From Xestospongia bergquistia (Eukaryota; Porifera; Demospongiae; Haplosclerida; Petrosiidae), in assembly GCA_963965975.1 (NCBI GenBank), contig OZ014418.1, positions 6,398,775 through 6,462,774 of the forward strand: a stretch of DNA of 64,000 nt. Direction: 5' to 3'. This document shows positions 38,722 through 61,200 of the stretch, one piece after another (positions within the stretch are counted from its first letter, which is position 1; every line of letters starts with the position of its first letter). The notes beneath the pieces are model-generated. The model worked only from the letters and a program-made list of their open reading frames with translations. It had not been told where the DNA came from and did no database searches. The position numbers and the translations under genes are program-made.

Positions 38722-39917
38722 CCATATAAATTACTCTCTTAATGACAACTAATTATAACAAATGTACTAATCAAATTAATTAAGGAACAAGATACAGGAG
38801 AAAATCACATCAATACCACAAGAAGCCAGAACCATAAAACACTCAGCTACTGTTCACACTAAGTCATTAGTAATCTAAATACACATGGTCAGTAAGACCT
38901 TCAGTACTGTCTAGAATTTGATTTGCAGTATTGACCAAAAGACAAAACAAACTGACTTGTACAAACTGTTAGACCACATAACACAACTCACTATATTGCC
39001 TTTTTCTTAAATTTTTCAAATATTTATGAGTCACTTTTTGTTCTGTCTCAAACCCACGGAGCCGCTTCTCTGAAAAAAATAGAATATTTATTAACTATTG
39101 TTAACCATAGATATATATATCATAGCACTTAGTAAGTGACTACACTAAGAGAGAAAGAATCCAGTGGTCATCATACAGAAGCCACTAACTACTACTACTA
39201 CATACATATATAAGGAGATTGACACAGCTATCAATAAGAAGGGATTGACTGTTCTTCATTAAAATTACTTGATACAAGTACTGCTTAAAGTGACTTACCA
39301 AATTTCTTTATACATTCATCTTGATATCGTGTAAGTATTTCAATACGACTAGCAAGAATACCATTCTCTACAAACATTTAAATAATGAGAAAATACATTC
39401 AATTCCTAATTACTCCATAATACATATATTAACTGGTAAGCCCCTAATTTTATGAAGAGTCCTAAGATATTTGCCATATAGGTAATATTATGACTAGATA
39501 TTCAACAGAAATAGACTTCACTGTGTATTGTATGATACAAATCTCCAACCCCTTCAATCAAAACATTAATTACACATGACAAAGTGCATGTGTAATCTTC
39601 CTGTGTCAAGACCACCAGACACTTAATTACACATATTACATAATTACTACAGCTAGTAATACAACTGACCAATAAATGATAGCCTGAGAAGACGTTGTAG
39701 TTCATTACATACTAGTAACAGCCCTGTAGTCTGGGCCTCGTGTGAACCTTTTAATTTACAGAGGCTAGCTACAGATTCAAGTTGCTTTTCTAGATCTTCA
39801 AACGCTTTTGGAAGAGCTAGTCCAGGAACAACGGGCTCTAATAAGTGAAATATATGTACATTATAGTTGATATAGTGAGTACAAACCTCCACAAAGTTTC
39901 AAAGTGTTCTCGGCCAT
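35688..39917 (-). CDS. Unrecognised coiled-coil/Ser-Thr-Pro-rich protein gene
   Basis: Minus-strand gene with start ATG at 39917 (MAENTLKLCG). Exons lie at 39917-39887, about 39839-39672, 39370-39302, 39071-38990, 38663-38572, 38509-38450, about 38258-38238, about 38021-37939, about 36633-36567, about 36531-36134 and 36074-35688, and phases agree at each join. The first 230 residues are helical and charged. The C-terminal 270 are rich in Ser, Thr, Pro and Gln/Ala and end in a basic KRSKLSTRR cluster that could be an NLS. I do not recognise the family; a nuclear role is only suggested by composition. An alternative terminal exon at about 37800-37733 with its own stop would give a shorter C-terminus. 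The final exon has been copied three times into the neighbouring array. Confidence 0.6.
36787..37195. repeat. 53-bp tandem repeat, about 8 copies
   Basis: Near-identical units of 53 bp (for example AGACTGACAATGTCCAATAG in each), lying in the intron between exons at about 37939 and 36633 of the minus-strand gene. There is no spacer variability, so it is not CRISPR-like. Confidence 0.95.
37230..37690 (-). pseudogene. Decayed coding remnant rich in Lys/Arg/Ala repeats
   Basis: The minus strand reads as a broken basic protein: an ATG at about 37677 followed by RKRVLKVENTFKNEKK, then, after frame changes, ARRKAVRKRFANKYY, ENVEAVRAGARARS and FYLREQYALKAEAARTQY. Such basic Ala/Arg periodic segments resemble N-terminal parts of proteins from some repetitive elements. 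The assignment is tentative. It lies within an intron of the 35688-39917 gene. Confidence 0.4.
38320..38430. repeat. TA and CATC simple repeats
   Basis: A (TA)n run at about 38326-38358 flanked by imperfect CCATCCAT repeats, within an intron of the minus-strand gene. Confidence 0.9.
38665..38716. repeat. (GA)n tract at a 3' splice site
   Basis: About 50 bp of GA on the plus strand, that is (CT)n on the transcribed strand, ending directly at the AG acceptor of the exon starting at 38663. Confidence 0.93.
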
Positions 39918-40071
39918 ATTCATTTAGTTTCATAATTAGAATGAAAAGGGTTAAAATTAAAGGCGCAAAACGTTCGTATTAATAAAATTGATTAATTTTT
40001 ACAATATTCTTAATTATTAATAAATTGATATGAAAACAGTATAATATTATATATCAATAATAATCACTATA

Positions 40072-41391
40072 TTATCTACAGATACATGATTCAAGAACCA
40101 TGTCAGGTAAACTCTCAATCATGGGATCAGACTCACCACCCATATCAATCAAAACAGACAAAGCACTTAGTTTTTCAGATCCACAACAAGGCTTGACAGC
40201 AAAGCCAGGATTTTGTTCTCGATATTTACGTAGAAAATCAGTTGACATAGATATTGTGGGCCAAAATGCTGGGCACAAACCAAGACAGTAGTTTGCTTGA
40301 TATTCTTTTGGTTCCACTATCCATGTATAACCTAGATCTTTAGCAAAATTGATAGTAAGTTCACGAACGCAGCATCTTTTTTCTTTTGGAGCACTAAAAC
40401 AAAACTTTTTATCTAATCGAGTTACTTGAGACTGACGTCTTCTTCTACTTGATGTTGACATATCTAACATTGCCTGTGGTTGAGCCAATACCACAACAAA
40501 TTGTGCAGTTGTATTGAGTGATAAATCAAAGTCTATAACTGGTGCTAGAGGCTTGTTTGTGGAGATTAAAATTGGAGGGCGAATAATTACCTCAAATTTA
40601 ATTTCCCCAACCTCGTGATTGTAATTCATTTCTATCCACTTAGTCACAGCAGAAGTTGTATCAAAAGAAACATAGCCTGGCTCAGCATTTACAATTTTTG
40701 TTTCAACAACCTGCCTTCTTTCTTCACAATCTATGCCATAGCTACTATAATAATGTGCTTTATATACAAAGTTAACTTGTATTGTTTCTGTCTCTGTCAG
40801 TTGATTTCGTCCAAATTTTGCAGCCTTTTTTAATAGCATAAGTTCACTAGACATGAAAGTACGGTCATCAGAGGTCAGGTTTATAGGGAACATGAACCGA
40901 TATGAAAATGGTTCAATTGGAAGAGGTGCACAAGAATAGCTAAAAGACTCTCTTTTCCCAGCATTGTTGGATCTATAGTCTATAGAAAAATGGATAAAAA
41001 TTAAAGAATTGAAATAAATTTAGCTTGCTACACAAACTATTGCTATAGTTCACTTACTATAGTAATAAGGTACTTTTTTTGGAAAAGAGACACGTTTGGT
41101 GGTGGAAAATGCCATTGGCTCTGTGCATGGTTTCCTCGTTGCTCTTAATATCCTATTCACCTCCTGGACTGCGTTGAAGTCTGCCATCTTTGACGACGAA
41201 ATATTCGGAGGAAATGCAGGATTCTGTGGAGGAACGTCCAGGTTCAGTCTGCCGAGAATGGCGGATCTGATGCGTTCTACCCTTTCGTCTCTGCTCACTA
41301 CTTCATTACAATTCGGATCGATGAATTCCTGGGCATAGACTGAAGCTAACAACAACCATATTACCGTGAGTACCAATACAAGATTTGACAT
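40072..41391 (-). CDS. TGF-beta ligand (latent precursor), two coding exons
   Basis: Secreted dimeric growth factor of the TGF-beta type. Exon 1 is 41391-41058 and exon 2 is 40979-40072, about 413 residues, close to vertebrate TGF-betas. A signal peptide (first about 20 residues, hydrophobic LVLVLTVIWLLLASVYA) precedes a prodomain with a straitjacket-like helix (RIRSAILGRLNLDVPP), preceded by a single Cys in the position of the LAP cysteine that tethers binding proteins. A tetra-arginine furin-type site follows TSS. The mature domain has nine cysteines in the TGF-beta pattern (CF, CC, C-x3-C, CC, C-x-C) with the signature LGYTWIVEPKEYQANYC. No RGD is visible before the furin site. Receptor signalling through type I/II kinases and SMADs is family knowledge. 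It lies 155 bp upstream of the next minus-strand start. Confidence 0.93.
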
Positions 41392-41468
41392 ACTGGTTGG
41401 TCTATTGGCAGAACTGCTTCACTTTTTTTAAAAAAAGAGTTGCAGGGAACAAAGACTCAGACGCGAGC

Positions 41469-41475
41469 TTTTATG
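41469..41475 (-). promoter_or_regulatory. TATA-like element upstream of the TGF-beta gene
   Basis: CATAAAA on the minus strand about 80 bp upstream of the start codon at 41391, a plausible TATA box for this gene. No other core element was recognised in the 254 bp between it and the KCTD3/SHKBP1 stop. Confidence 0.35.
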
Positions 41476-41645
41476 ACCACTAATCAACACCTATCTGGCT
41501 TCACACTTATAATATTAATATAATTTTAACGTACAAATGCAATTAAAAAATGTACAGAAACACAATTGGTGATATAATCAGTGATTCAATCATTTAATGG
41601 AACAGTCAAAACACAGAAATAAATTTTTAACAACACCCACAAAAG

Positions 41646-51008
<9,363 letters not shown>

Positions 51009-51296
51009 GTCTTTATCCTCTTGACTTTCAGTCTTAAACTAAATGTATACAAACTGTGTGGGCTTTTATTGGAATCTTGCTGCGTCTATTTTTAGTAACA
51101 ATAATTTCTGCTGAATCAGTTAAACGTTGGACATGTTCTAAAAATAGAATAAGCCTCTACATTACATGTGACTTGAACTCAATTTTTGTAACAACTAAAT
51201 GATTCATCTGGTAAAAATTCAGAACATAACTTACAACAATAATAATAATATTAGTTAATTAATTAATAGTTTATACTTTACTGTATATCAGCTTCA

Positions 51297-51359
51297 TTAA
51301 ACTGACGTGTGCTTACTATCTGATTCACCAGGTCTTGGACTATTGAGCTGTATTTGTAT

Positions 51360-51401
<42 letters not shown>

Positions 51402-54229
51402 AATTTTTATACTAACTAATTATATCTACTAGATATAATGTCTTACCCCTGGATTTGTTACTATCATTGCTTGACCAGATATCATATCACTATCAGGTTG
51501 TGGACAATAGTCAGGTCGAGCCCAGACCTGAACATATCCATCTTCAGTTGCAACTAACAGACAATCATCTCTAAATGTCAAATCAGTCAGTCTTTCTGAC
51601 CAGATCTTTTTACAAACCAAGGGTTCAATCACATTTATTTCAGACATTTTCGGAGCTATATCATCACTGTAACAGGATTCAAAAGCACTTACATACCGTC
51701 GTGGTGTTGATGAAACATTGTATCCACTGATAAAATTCTTCACTTTCCTTTTGACAGCAGATTTCACTGACGGTTTAGACCCCTTACCCTTCTTATGTTT
51801 CTTGTCTTTCTTATTTTTTGACAACTCTGAAGACACAGAGGATGTTTCTGTACCAATGCCCCCTTCTGAGACATTTTCTGGTCCATCTACTGGACTTTTT
51901 AATTCCACATCATCGCATTCCTTAGTGCTTTTCTTTTTAGATTTCAGTTTCAATTTTATTTCTTTATCATCGGATTTGTTACTCAAACTAGCTTCAGGGT
52001 TAACTCCTAAATCCACCTCCTCATTATTGATTTGAGCATTACTAATGATAGGAGGTTGACCTGTAGACTCAGCCGTTGATCTTCGACTTGTTTTTTCCTC
52101 ATGGCTCTCAGTGTCATTGCTTTCTTCTTCTTCTTCGTCTTCATCTTCTCCTTCCTCTTCATTTTGTAAAGAACTGGTTTGCTTGGCTACCATTCGTGAT
52201 CTGGTACGTCCATGAAGTCGCCTTACAACTGTCAAGTTATCCCCCGATAGTTCCCATAAACACAACAAACCATCTTGTCCTACAGATCCTAATCGATATG
52301 ACTCAGTCTCTTCAAAAAAACGACTACTTCGCTGACTTTTCAACTCGACAGTAGAGCTTGTATAGAAATCAACATCAGATGGTAAACTACGATGTAAGGC
52401 ATTAGCTTCTGAAGTATGTGCATCAAATGAAACTGCATTAACATAAGACTTATGACCTTCCCCTCGGGTAACAACACGTTTCTCATAAAATGACCACACA
52501 CTCACTAAATCATCTTCTCCGCCTGACACCACATATTTGCCATCAGGACTCCAACAAACGCAGAGTAAAGAACCAAAATAACTTCTCATACGACCATACA
52601 ACTCCATCTTATGAAAGTCATACACACGAAGGAAGCCATCTTGACTAGCTACAGCAATATGCGCTGTATCAGGAGAGAAAGCAAATGCCTTGATAGAGCC
52701 ATGACCAATTGTCCATCTATAAATGAGAGGGAACTTGTTTCTAGGTTTGCATACGAGTATAGTGGTATCTTTTAGTTCTTTGTGAGTGGAATACGTTGGG
52801 AGAGATGACGTTTTATATTGATATTCTGTGGACCATACATAGAGGTTACCACTAATGTGTGATGATACAAATTGGGTTTCACTTCCTGGTACCCATCTGA
52901 CGCATGTAACATCAGTAGGATCAACGTGACGCTATAGGAAATAGAGAAAGAAATAGAACTTTGTGCTATAATTAGAGTACCAGATATCTAAATCAGTGTT
53001 TACTGTTGTACTTACCATGATAGCTATCATTAGTAAACTCTAGATTAGTGAATATCAATATTTACCACAGTGATCTAGGATAGCTACCATTAATAATCTC
53101 TAGACCAGTCAACATCAGTACTTACCACAGTGATCTAGGATAGCTACCATTAATAATCTCTAGACCAGTCAACATCAGTACTTACCACAGTGACCTAGGA
53201 TAGCTATCATTAATAAACTCTAGACTAGTAAACATCAGTATTTACCATAGTGACCTAGAACAGCTACCATTAACAAACTCTAGATTAGCAAACATCAGTA
53301 TTTAGTAGGTTAGCTATCATTAGTAAAGTACTAGACATATCACTTCACAATAAAACTAATGTTGACTTACATCACTGTTGTAGATAGCAATACTAGATTT
53401 AGTTATAGGATTAATCAGTTGTAATGGTCCTCCATTAAACCCCACTATTAGATCAAGATTGTCAACACTACGAGTACAGAGATTGACGTCATGTGATAAA
53501 GGATAAGAAGTACGATAGGAGTGCTTGTCAACTGGATGAGCAAGATCGGGAGGCTATGAAGATAGAGCAGATAAATAAAGAAATAAGTTAGTAACTACAG
53601 TTTAGAATGATGCTCTAAACTAAAGACACCCTCTAAGATTAGTTAGTCTCACATTTGTAAAATATTTCAAAGATTTTAGGTATAAGTTCAGCATTCACTA
53701 GAGCTACATTCTACATCTTAATTAAGAATGTAGACATCTATATGTAAATAGGGCATGTAGGCGTGTCATCTATTTTCCATTGTACTCAGTACTCACAATG
53801 GAGTGAAGAGACTTAGTAAATGTCAGGGGCTTGATTTAGTACAATAGGCTCTTTATAAACACAGTTTATATCCCATATATGTGGTTATGCTACACCCACT
53901 GAAAGAATGCTAATATATAGATGTGGGTGTGGTACACAAGTGTAGTTACTTTAAATACAATGGATGGTTATCCTTACATTTTCAGTTGCACTGAAAGGAT
54001 AGCAATACAGTTCACGACCTGAATTAAACAGCAACCATTCTGACAGCCCTTGCATATCTTTAACAGAGACAACAGTAATATGAGTACTCGATAACTCTTT
54101 CCCTAACAAAGGAAGTCCTCTAGGTTTACTGTATCGATGATCTCTGAGGTTTTTGTATATTCCCTCTTTGGTTTTAAACTCAATACGAAGATCAGAAGCG
54201 ACCATACTGTTTGTTCGAGTGGATGCCAT
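51297..54229 (-). CDS. WDR20: WDR20, WD40 cofactor of USP12/USP46 deubiquitinases
   Basis: Exons on the minus strand are 54229-53978, 53553-53371, 52931-51447 and a short one starting at 51347, all in phase. The protein matches WDR20/DMWD: an N-terminal segment ending in LLFNSGRELYCYPF, then WD40 repeats with the hallmark VCWSPDGKYVVSGGEDDLVS and SPDTAHIAVASQDGFLRVYD. A roughly 150-residue acidic/basic low-complexity insert (Glu runs near 52150, Lys runs near 51790) interrupts the last blades, as in the family. Family knowledge: WDR20 binds and activates USP12/USP46 with UAF1. Two 3' ends are possible: reading through 51347 to a stop at 51297 (ending HTSV), or splicing at 51317 to 51137 with a stop at 51034, which would leave only 25 bp before the KCTD3/SHKBP1 ATG. 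Confidence 0.92.
51357..51402. repeat. (TG)n(AG)n tract at a 3' splice site
   Basis: Simple repeat just upstream, on the minus strand, of the acceptor of the WDR20 exon starting at 51347. Confidence 0.9.
53016..53335. repeat. 60-bp tandem repeat in WDR20 intron 2, about 5 copies
   Basis: Units of exactly 60 bp (core TAGGATAGCTACCATTAATA). On the minus strand most units contain GGTAAGTACTGATG, a strong 5' splice site consensus. It lies between exons 53553-53371 and 52931-51447. Confidence 0.93.
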
Positions 54230-54355
54230 TGCCTTGGATGGAGGCCCTTCTCAGTCTATTAAGTTAGGGGGTGTGACTACATAGCTCTTTGGGTGGAGCT
54301 CATAAAGTGATCAGAATCAGTGATCGTTTTGATTATTGTGTTAAGTAAGATCATC

Positions 54356-54368
54356 TTCTAGAAGTTTC
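54356..54368 (+). promoter_or_regulatory. Heat-shock element (three perfect units)
   Basis: TTCTAGAAGTTTC fits the inverted 5-bp unit rule TTCnnGAAnnTTC exactly. This is the expected HSF1 site for a heat-inducible HSP90 gene, about 90 bp upstream of the TATA box. Confidence 0.82.
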
Positions 54369-54394
54369 TTTCCACGTGGTCTTACTCTAAGCTC

Positions 54395-54402
54395 GAAGAT
54401 TC
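54395..54402 (+). promoter_or_regulatory. Weaker HSE-like site (two units)
   Basis: GAAGATTC gives two inverted units (GAAnnTTC). A third in-phase unit is not conserved. Confidence 0.45.
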
Positions 54403-54420
54403 CATTTCACGTGCTTTCCC

Positions 54421-54438
54421 TCCAAGACTGGAAAGTTC
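54421..54438 (+). promoter_or_regulatory. Degenerate HSE next to the TATA box
   Basis: TCCaaGACtgGAAagTTC keeps the 5-bp phase, with two perfect units (GAA, TTC) and two degenerate ones, 13 bp upstream of TATA. Confidence 0.5.
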
Positions 54439-54450
54439 TATACCACAAGG

Positions 54451-54457
54451 TATAAAT
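54451..54457 (+). promoter_or_regulatory. TATA box of HSP90
   Basis: TATAAAT about 104 bp upstream of the HSP90 ATG, placing transcription start near 54480 by the usual spacing. Confidence 0.65.
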
Positions 54458-54560
54458 TTTACGCCTCCCTAACGCGATAGTAAGAATTTGTAGCGGCAAA
54501 TTTTCCTTTCATACCTTCAAGTAAACGAGTTTAAATCTTTCTCCTGTCTGTCGGTTCAGA

Positions 54561-57286
<2,726 letters not shown>

Positions 57287-58213
57287 AACAAGAACTAAAT
57301 TCATACGTCTTAGTCTTATTGCTATTATTATTCTGATTTGTTGTCTTCCTTTAACATTTGTATCGTAACTATGAGTCATTGGTTAGTTGTAAACGGGTTA
57401 AATTAAAACTGTCAATCCTTATTGAATTAGACGGGGAAAATACCGTGGGAATTACCGAAAGAGGTACGAAGATTGAAGTACTCGTTACTTAAGCGAAAAG
57501 GTATTTTAAAGAAATCTATGTTATTTATCTAGTACGTATACATATGCTCTTCAGTACTACGCCTTTACAGATTACATATATCTCTGATAGTTGATTATAG
57601 ATTAGAAATCTACTTTGTACTATAATAGCGTTGTTTTGGTAAAAAATTAATACTAAATTAATTAAATTGTATATTATAACTAAAACTAATAATTAAAAGA
57701 GTGATGTAATTTTGCTATAATTCATATAACTAATTAAGCAATACTTCAGAATTGTGGCATTATGTAAACCATCTATATAACCTTTGTAATACATCCTCAC
57801 TTGATATTTATGGCGTCGCAATGAAAAGTATGTTTTCATAGTTCATTTGCAGTATGTTGTCATGTCAGTATTCAATCAGCTGACACACACATGTCAATGT
57901 TGATATTAAGAGGGTGGGCTGTAATGCACTTGTTTCTCAAAACTCCCTTGCATTGATATAAACAAAGAAACAGACTGCCCCACCTTGACAGAGTAACTCA
58001 GACATAAATCAAGATTATAATTATATGAGAGCTCAGTAATCCATTGAGCCACTGTATATTATTGAAATATCTATTTTTTGTTTTGTTTTGTTAAATGTAC
58101 ATGACTACATGTATTTAGTCCTCGAGACTCAACATTATGGTCAACTAAAACACTTTAATATAAACTATAATATATTACATTATCTTTTAGGCAGACAAAT
58201 ACAATTCACACAA
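57287..58213. other. Intergenic region between HSP90 and the DEAH-RBR gene
   Basis: This holds the HSP90 3' UTR and the upstream region of the next gene. No gene, RNA or repeat was recognised. A TTTTAG acceptor-like site near 58190 suggests that an untranslated upstream exon of the DEAH-RBR gene is spliced to it. Confidence 0.5.
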
Positions 58214-61200
58214 ATGCAAGAAATGGCTACTTCAAGTATCCAAGAAGTTCAGCCATATACAATGACATCTACCTTAGATATACATGCACCAACAACAATG
58301 CAAGAAAGAATTGTCTATAAATTGAGTACAAATGACCAACCAGGACAGTCAAGACCATCTGTACAAAAAAGAAAGCCATACCCAAACAAACAAGTAGGAG
58401 CATGTATTCCTGAAGAAAAGCCAAGTGAACAAGCAAGTATACCAAGACCAAGACCATCTGTACGAAAAAGAAAGCCACAACCAGCCAAACAAGTAGGAGC
58501 ATGTATTCCTGAAGAAAAGCCAAGTGAACAAGCAAGTATACCAAGGCCAAGACCATCTGTACGAAAAAGAAAGCCACACCCAACCAAACAAGTAGGAGCA
58601 TGTATTCCTGAAGAAAAGCCAAGTGAACAAGCAAGTATACCAAGGCCAAGACCATCTGTACGAAAAAGAAAGCCACAACCAGCCAAACAAGTAGGAGCAT
58701 GTATTCCTGAAGAAAAGCCAAGTGAACAAGCAAGTATACCAAGGCCAAGACCATCTGTACGAAAAAGAAAGCCTCAACCAGACAAACAAGTAGGAGCATG
58801 TATTCCTGAAGAAAAGCCAAGTGAACAAGTAAGTAAACAAGTAGGAGCATTCATGCAAGAATTGAAACCAAGTGAACAAACAAGTATGCCAAAACCAAAG
58901 CTACCTATACAAGAAACAAAGCTAGTAGTAGAAAAAGAAAAAAGAAGTATACAAATACATCAATGTAAGCAACAAGCAAAGCCAACCTGTTTGTACTTCT
59001 CTTTGAAGTATGACACTAATGAGAGTGAATTTGAGTATTATCTTGAGTGTCAACTTCACTTAAAGAAGGAAACATTCACAATAGTCTCTTTTCAAAAGAA
59101 TGAACAAGGAGAAATTGAAGTAGAAGTACAGTTTCACAGTATGAATCAAGCCAGAAGAGCACAACAAATTTTAAGCCAACGAAATCCAAAATCTAGGATG
59201 ATAGTCTCATTACAACAAATAACAAATACAGATTTACATGCAGCTAAGATTCTTCAAATTAGAAAATCTTTCGAAAAAAGAAGACAATGTCTTTTAGGAG
59301 AGCATAAGAAAAAGATCTCATGTATTAGAGAAAGAAAATGTGTCCTGGAAGAAAAATCAAAAAAATTAGATCTAGGTGAATTTCATGTTGTTTTGGGTGA
59401 GATTGATACGGTAAAACGGCAAATAAATGAATTCACTGATCATGAAATTGAGTTCAAAAGTTGCTATCACCATCTACAACGAATGTTAGATGACATGGAG
59501 TCAAAAGGTACAGGGAATACGATGGAATTTGAACAACTCATAGCACGAGAATGTCTTCGATTTCAAAAAGCACTCCCAATTTATGCCAGACGACAGGATA
59601 TTGTGAAGACGGTCCATGATAATCAAGTTGTTATTCTTATTGGTGAAACAGGTTCTGGAAAGAGTACACAAGTAGTTCAATATTTATATGATGATGGTTT
59701 TGCTGAACATGGTTGTATTGTATGTACTCAACCAAGAAAAGTAGCAGCTGTCACACTAGCTAATCATGTTGGTACTGAAATGTGTATTCCTGCTGGAACT
59801 CTTGTAGGCCATTGTACTTCAGCTACAAGAAAAGTCAGATCTGATACAAAAATCATATATATGACAGATCATGGTTTATTAAACGAGTGCATTAGTGATC
59901 GACATTTTTCAAAATACTCCTGTTTAGTTATTGATGAAGCACACGAGAGGAGTCTTAGTACTGATATGTTATTAGCCTTTATCAAAGAGTGTTTACCATA
60001 TCGTCCAGATCTGAAAGTCATCATCATGTCAGCTACCATTAAGCCTGATCTTTTTGTCCAATATTTTGGTCATTGTCCAATTATAAATGTTTTTGGAAGA
60101 GCTTTTCCTGTTGATATCATTTGGAACCCTCTTAACTCAATCGAGCTTCCACTACAACGACAATATGTTCAAGATGCCATAGTGGTAGTCAAGCAGATAC
60201 ATAATGAAGAACCAAGAGATGGTGGTATTCTTGTGTTTCTAACAGCACCTCCAGAAATTGAGCGTGCCTGTGAAACCTTACAACAGGAGCTTGGTGAATC
60301 AGCCATTGTCCTTCCATTACATGGTAAATTACACCCACAAGACCAACAAAAAGTTTTTAAGCAATATACAGAAAAAAGGAAAATAGTTCTGTCAACTAAT
60401 GTTGCGGAAACATCAGTGACAATTCCAGATATTAAGTACATTGTAGACACTGGTCTAGCAAAAGAATTGTGCTTTGATGCTAAGAAGAACATGAACTCAC
60501 TAGAAGTTCGATTGATCAGCAAAAGTTCTGCTGATCAAAGGAAAGGGAGAGCTGGGCGTGTCTCTGCTGGAAAATGCTATCGTCTTTACTCTGAGGAAAC
60601 GTACAAAGCTATGCAAGACAGGACACTACCAGAGATTCTTCGAGTTCATCTCACACATGCTGTTTTAAAGCTTTACGAATTTGGCATTTCTAATATATTG
60701 GCTTTTAATTTTTTAGAAATGCCAGTCAAGAATGCATTACTAAATGCAATTAACACACTTCATTATATTGGTGCTATAGAGAATGAATGTCTTACATCTT
60801 TTGGACAAAAGTTAGCTCTTCTGCCAGTGGACCCTTTGCTAGGCAAGGTACTTCTTGATGGCATTGATGCTGGTATAGGTTATGAAGCTGCTATATCTGT
60901 TGCTGTCTCTAGTCTTGGTGGCAATATTTTTTTTCGAGGAAGAACTGAAGAAATGAAAGCTGAAAGTGATCGAAAGAAAATCAAATTTATTCATCCTGAA
61001 GGAGATCAACTAACGTCTCTTGTAGTCTACCAGGAGTGGTCTTCACAAAAGAAAGACCAACGCAACAAATGGTGTGTTGAGAATTACATCAATGCTAAGA
61101 GCATGAGAATTGTAGAAGAAACAGTGAAAGAGTTTAAAACAATCTTGACACACAATCTTCAATGCACTATTTCTAACACAATCAATTTATTAAATGCTGA

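Larger units (their letters stand above)
54230..54560. promoter_or_regulatory. Divergent WDR20/HSP90 promoter region
   Basis: The 331 bp between the two divergent start codons hold several regulatory-looking sites: a heat-shock element, two weaker HSE-like sites, two CACGTG palindromes (54373-54378 and 54408-54413) and a TATA box. All of these lie nearer the HSP90 side. The WDR20 side (54230-54350) shows no clear core element. Confidence 0.7.

Noticed and set aside
58088..58213. Upstream start ATG for the DEAH-RBR protein
   Set aside because: The 42 extra codons resemble AT-rich non-coding sequence and end at a TTTTAG acceptor; the start at 58214 or 58223 is more likely.
58269..58879. Antisense hydrophobic repeat ORFs
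   Set aside because: Shadows of the 33-residue repeat of the DEAH-RBR gene on the opposite strand.
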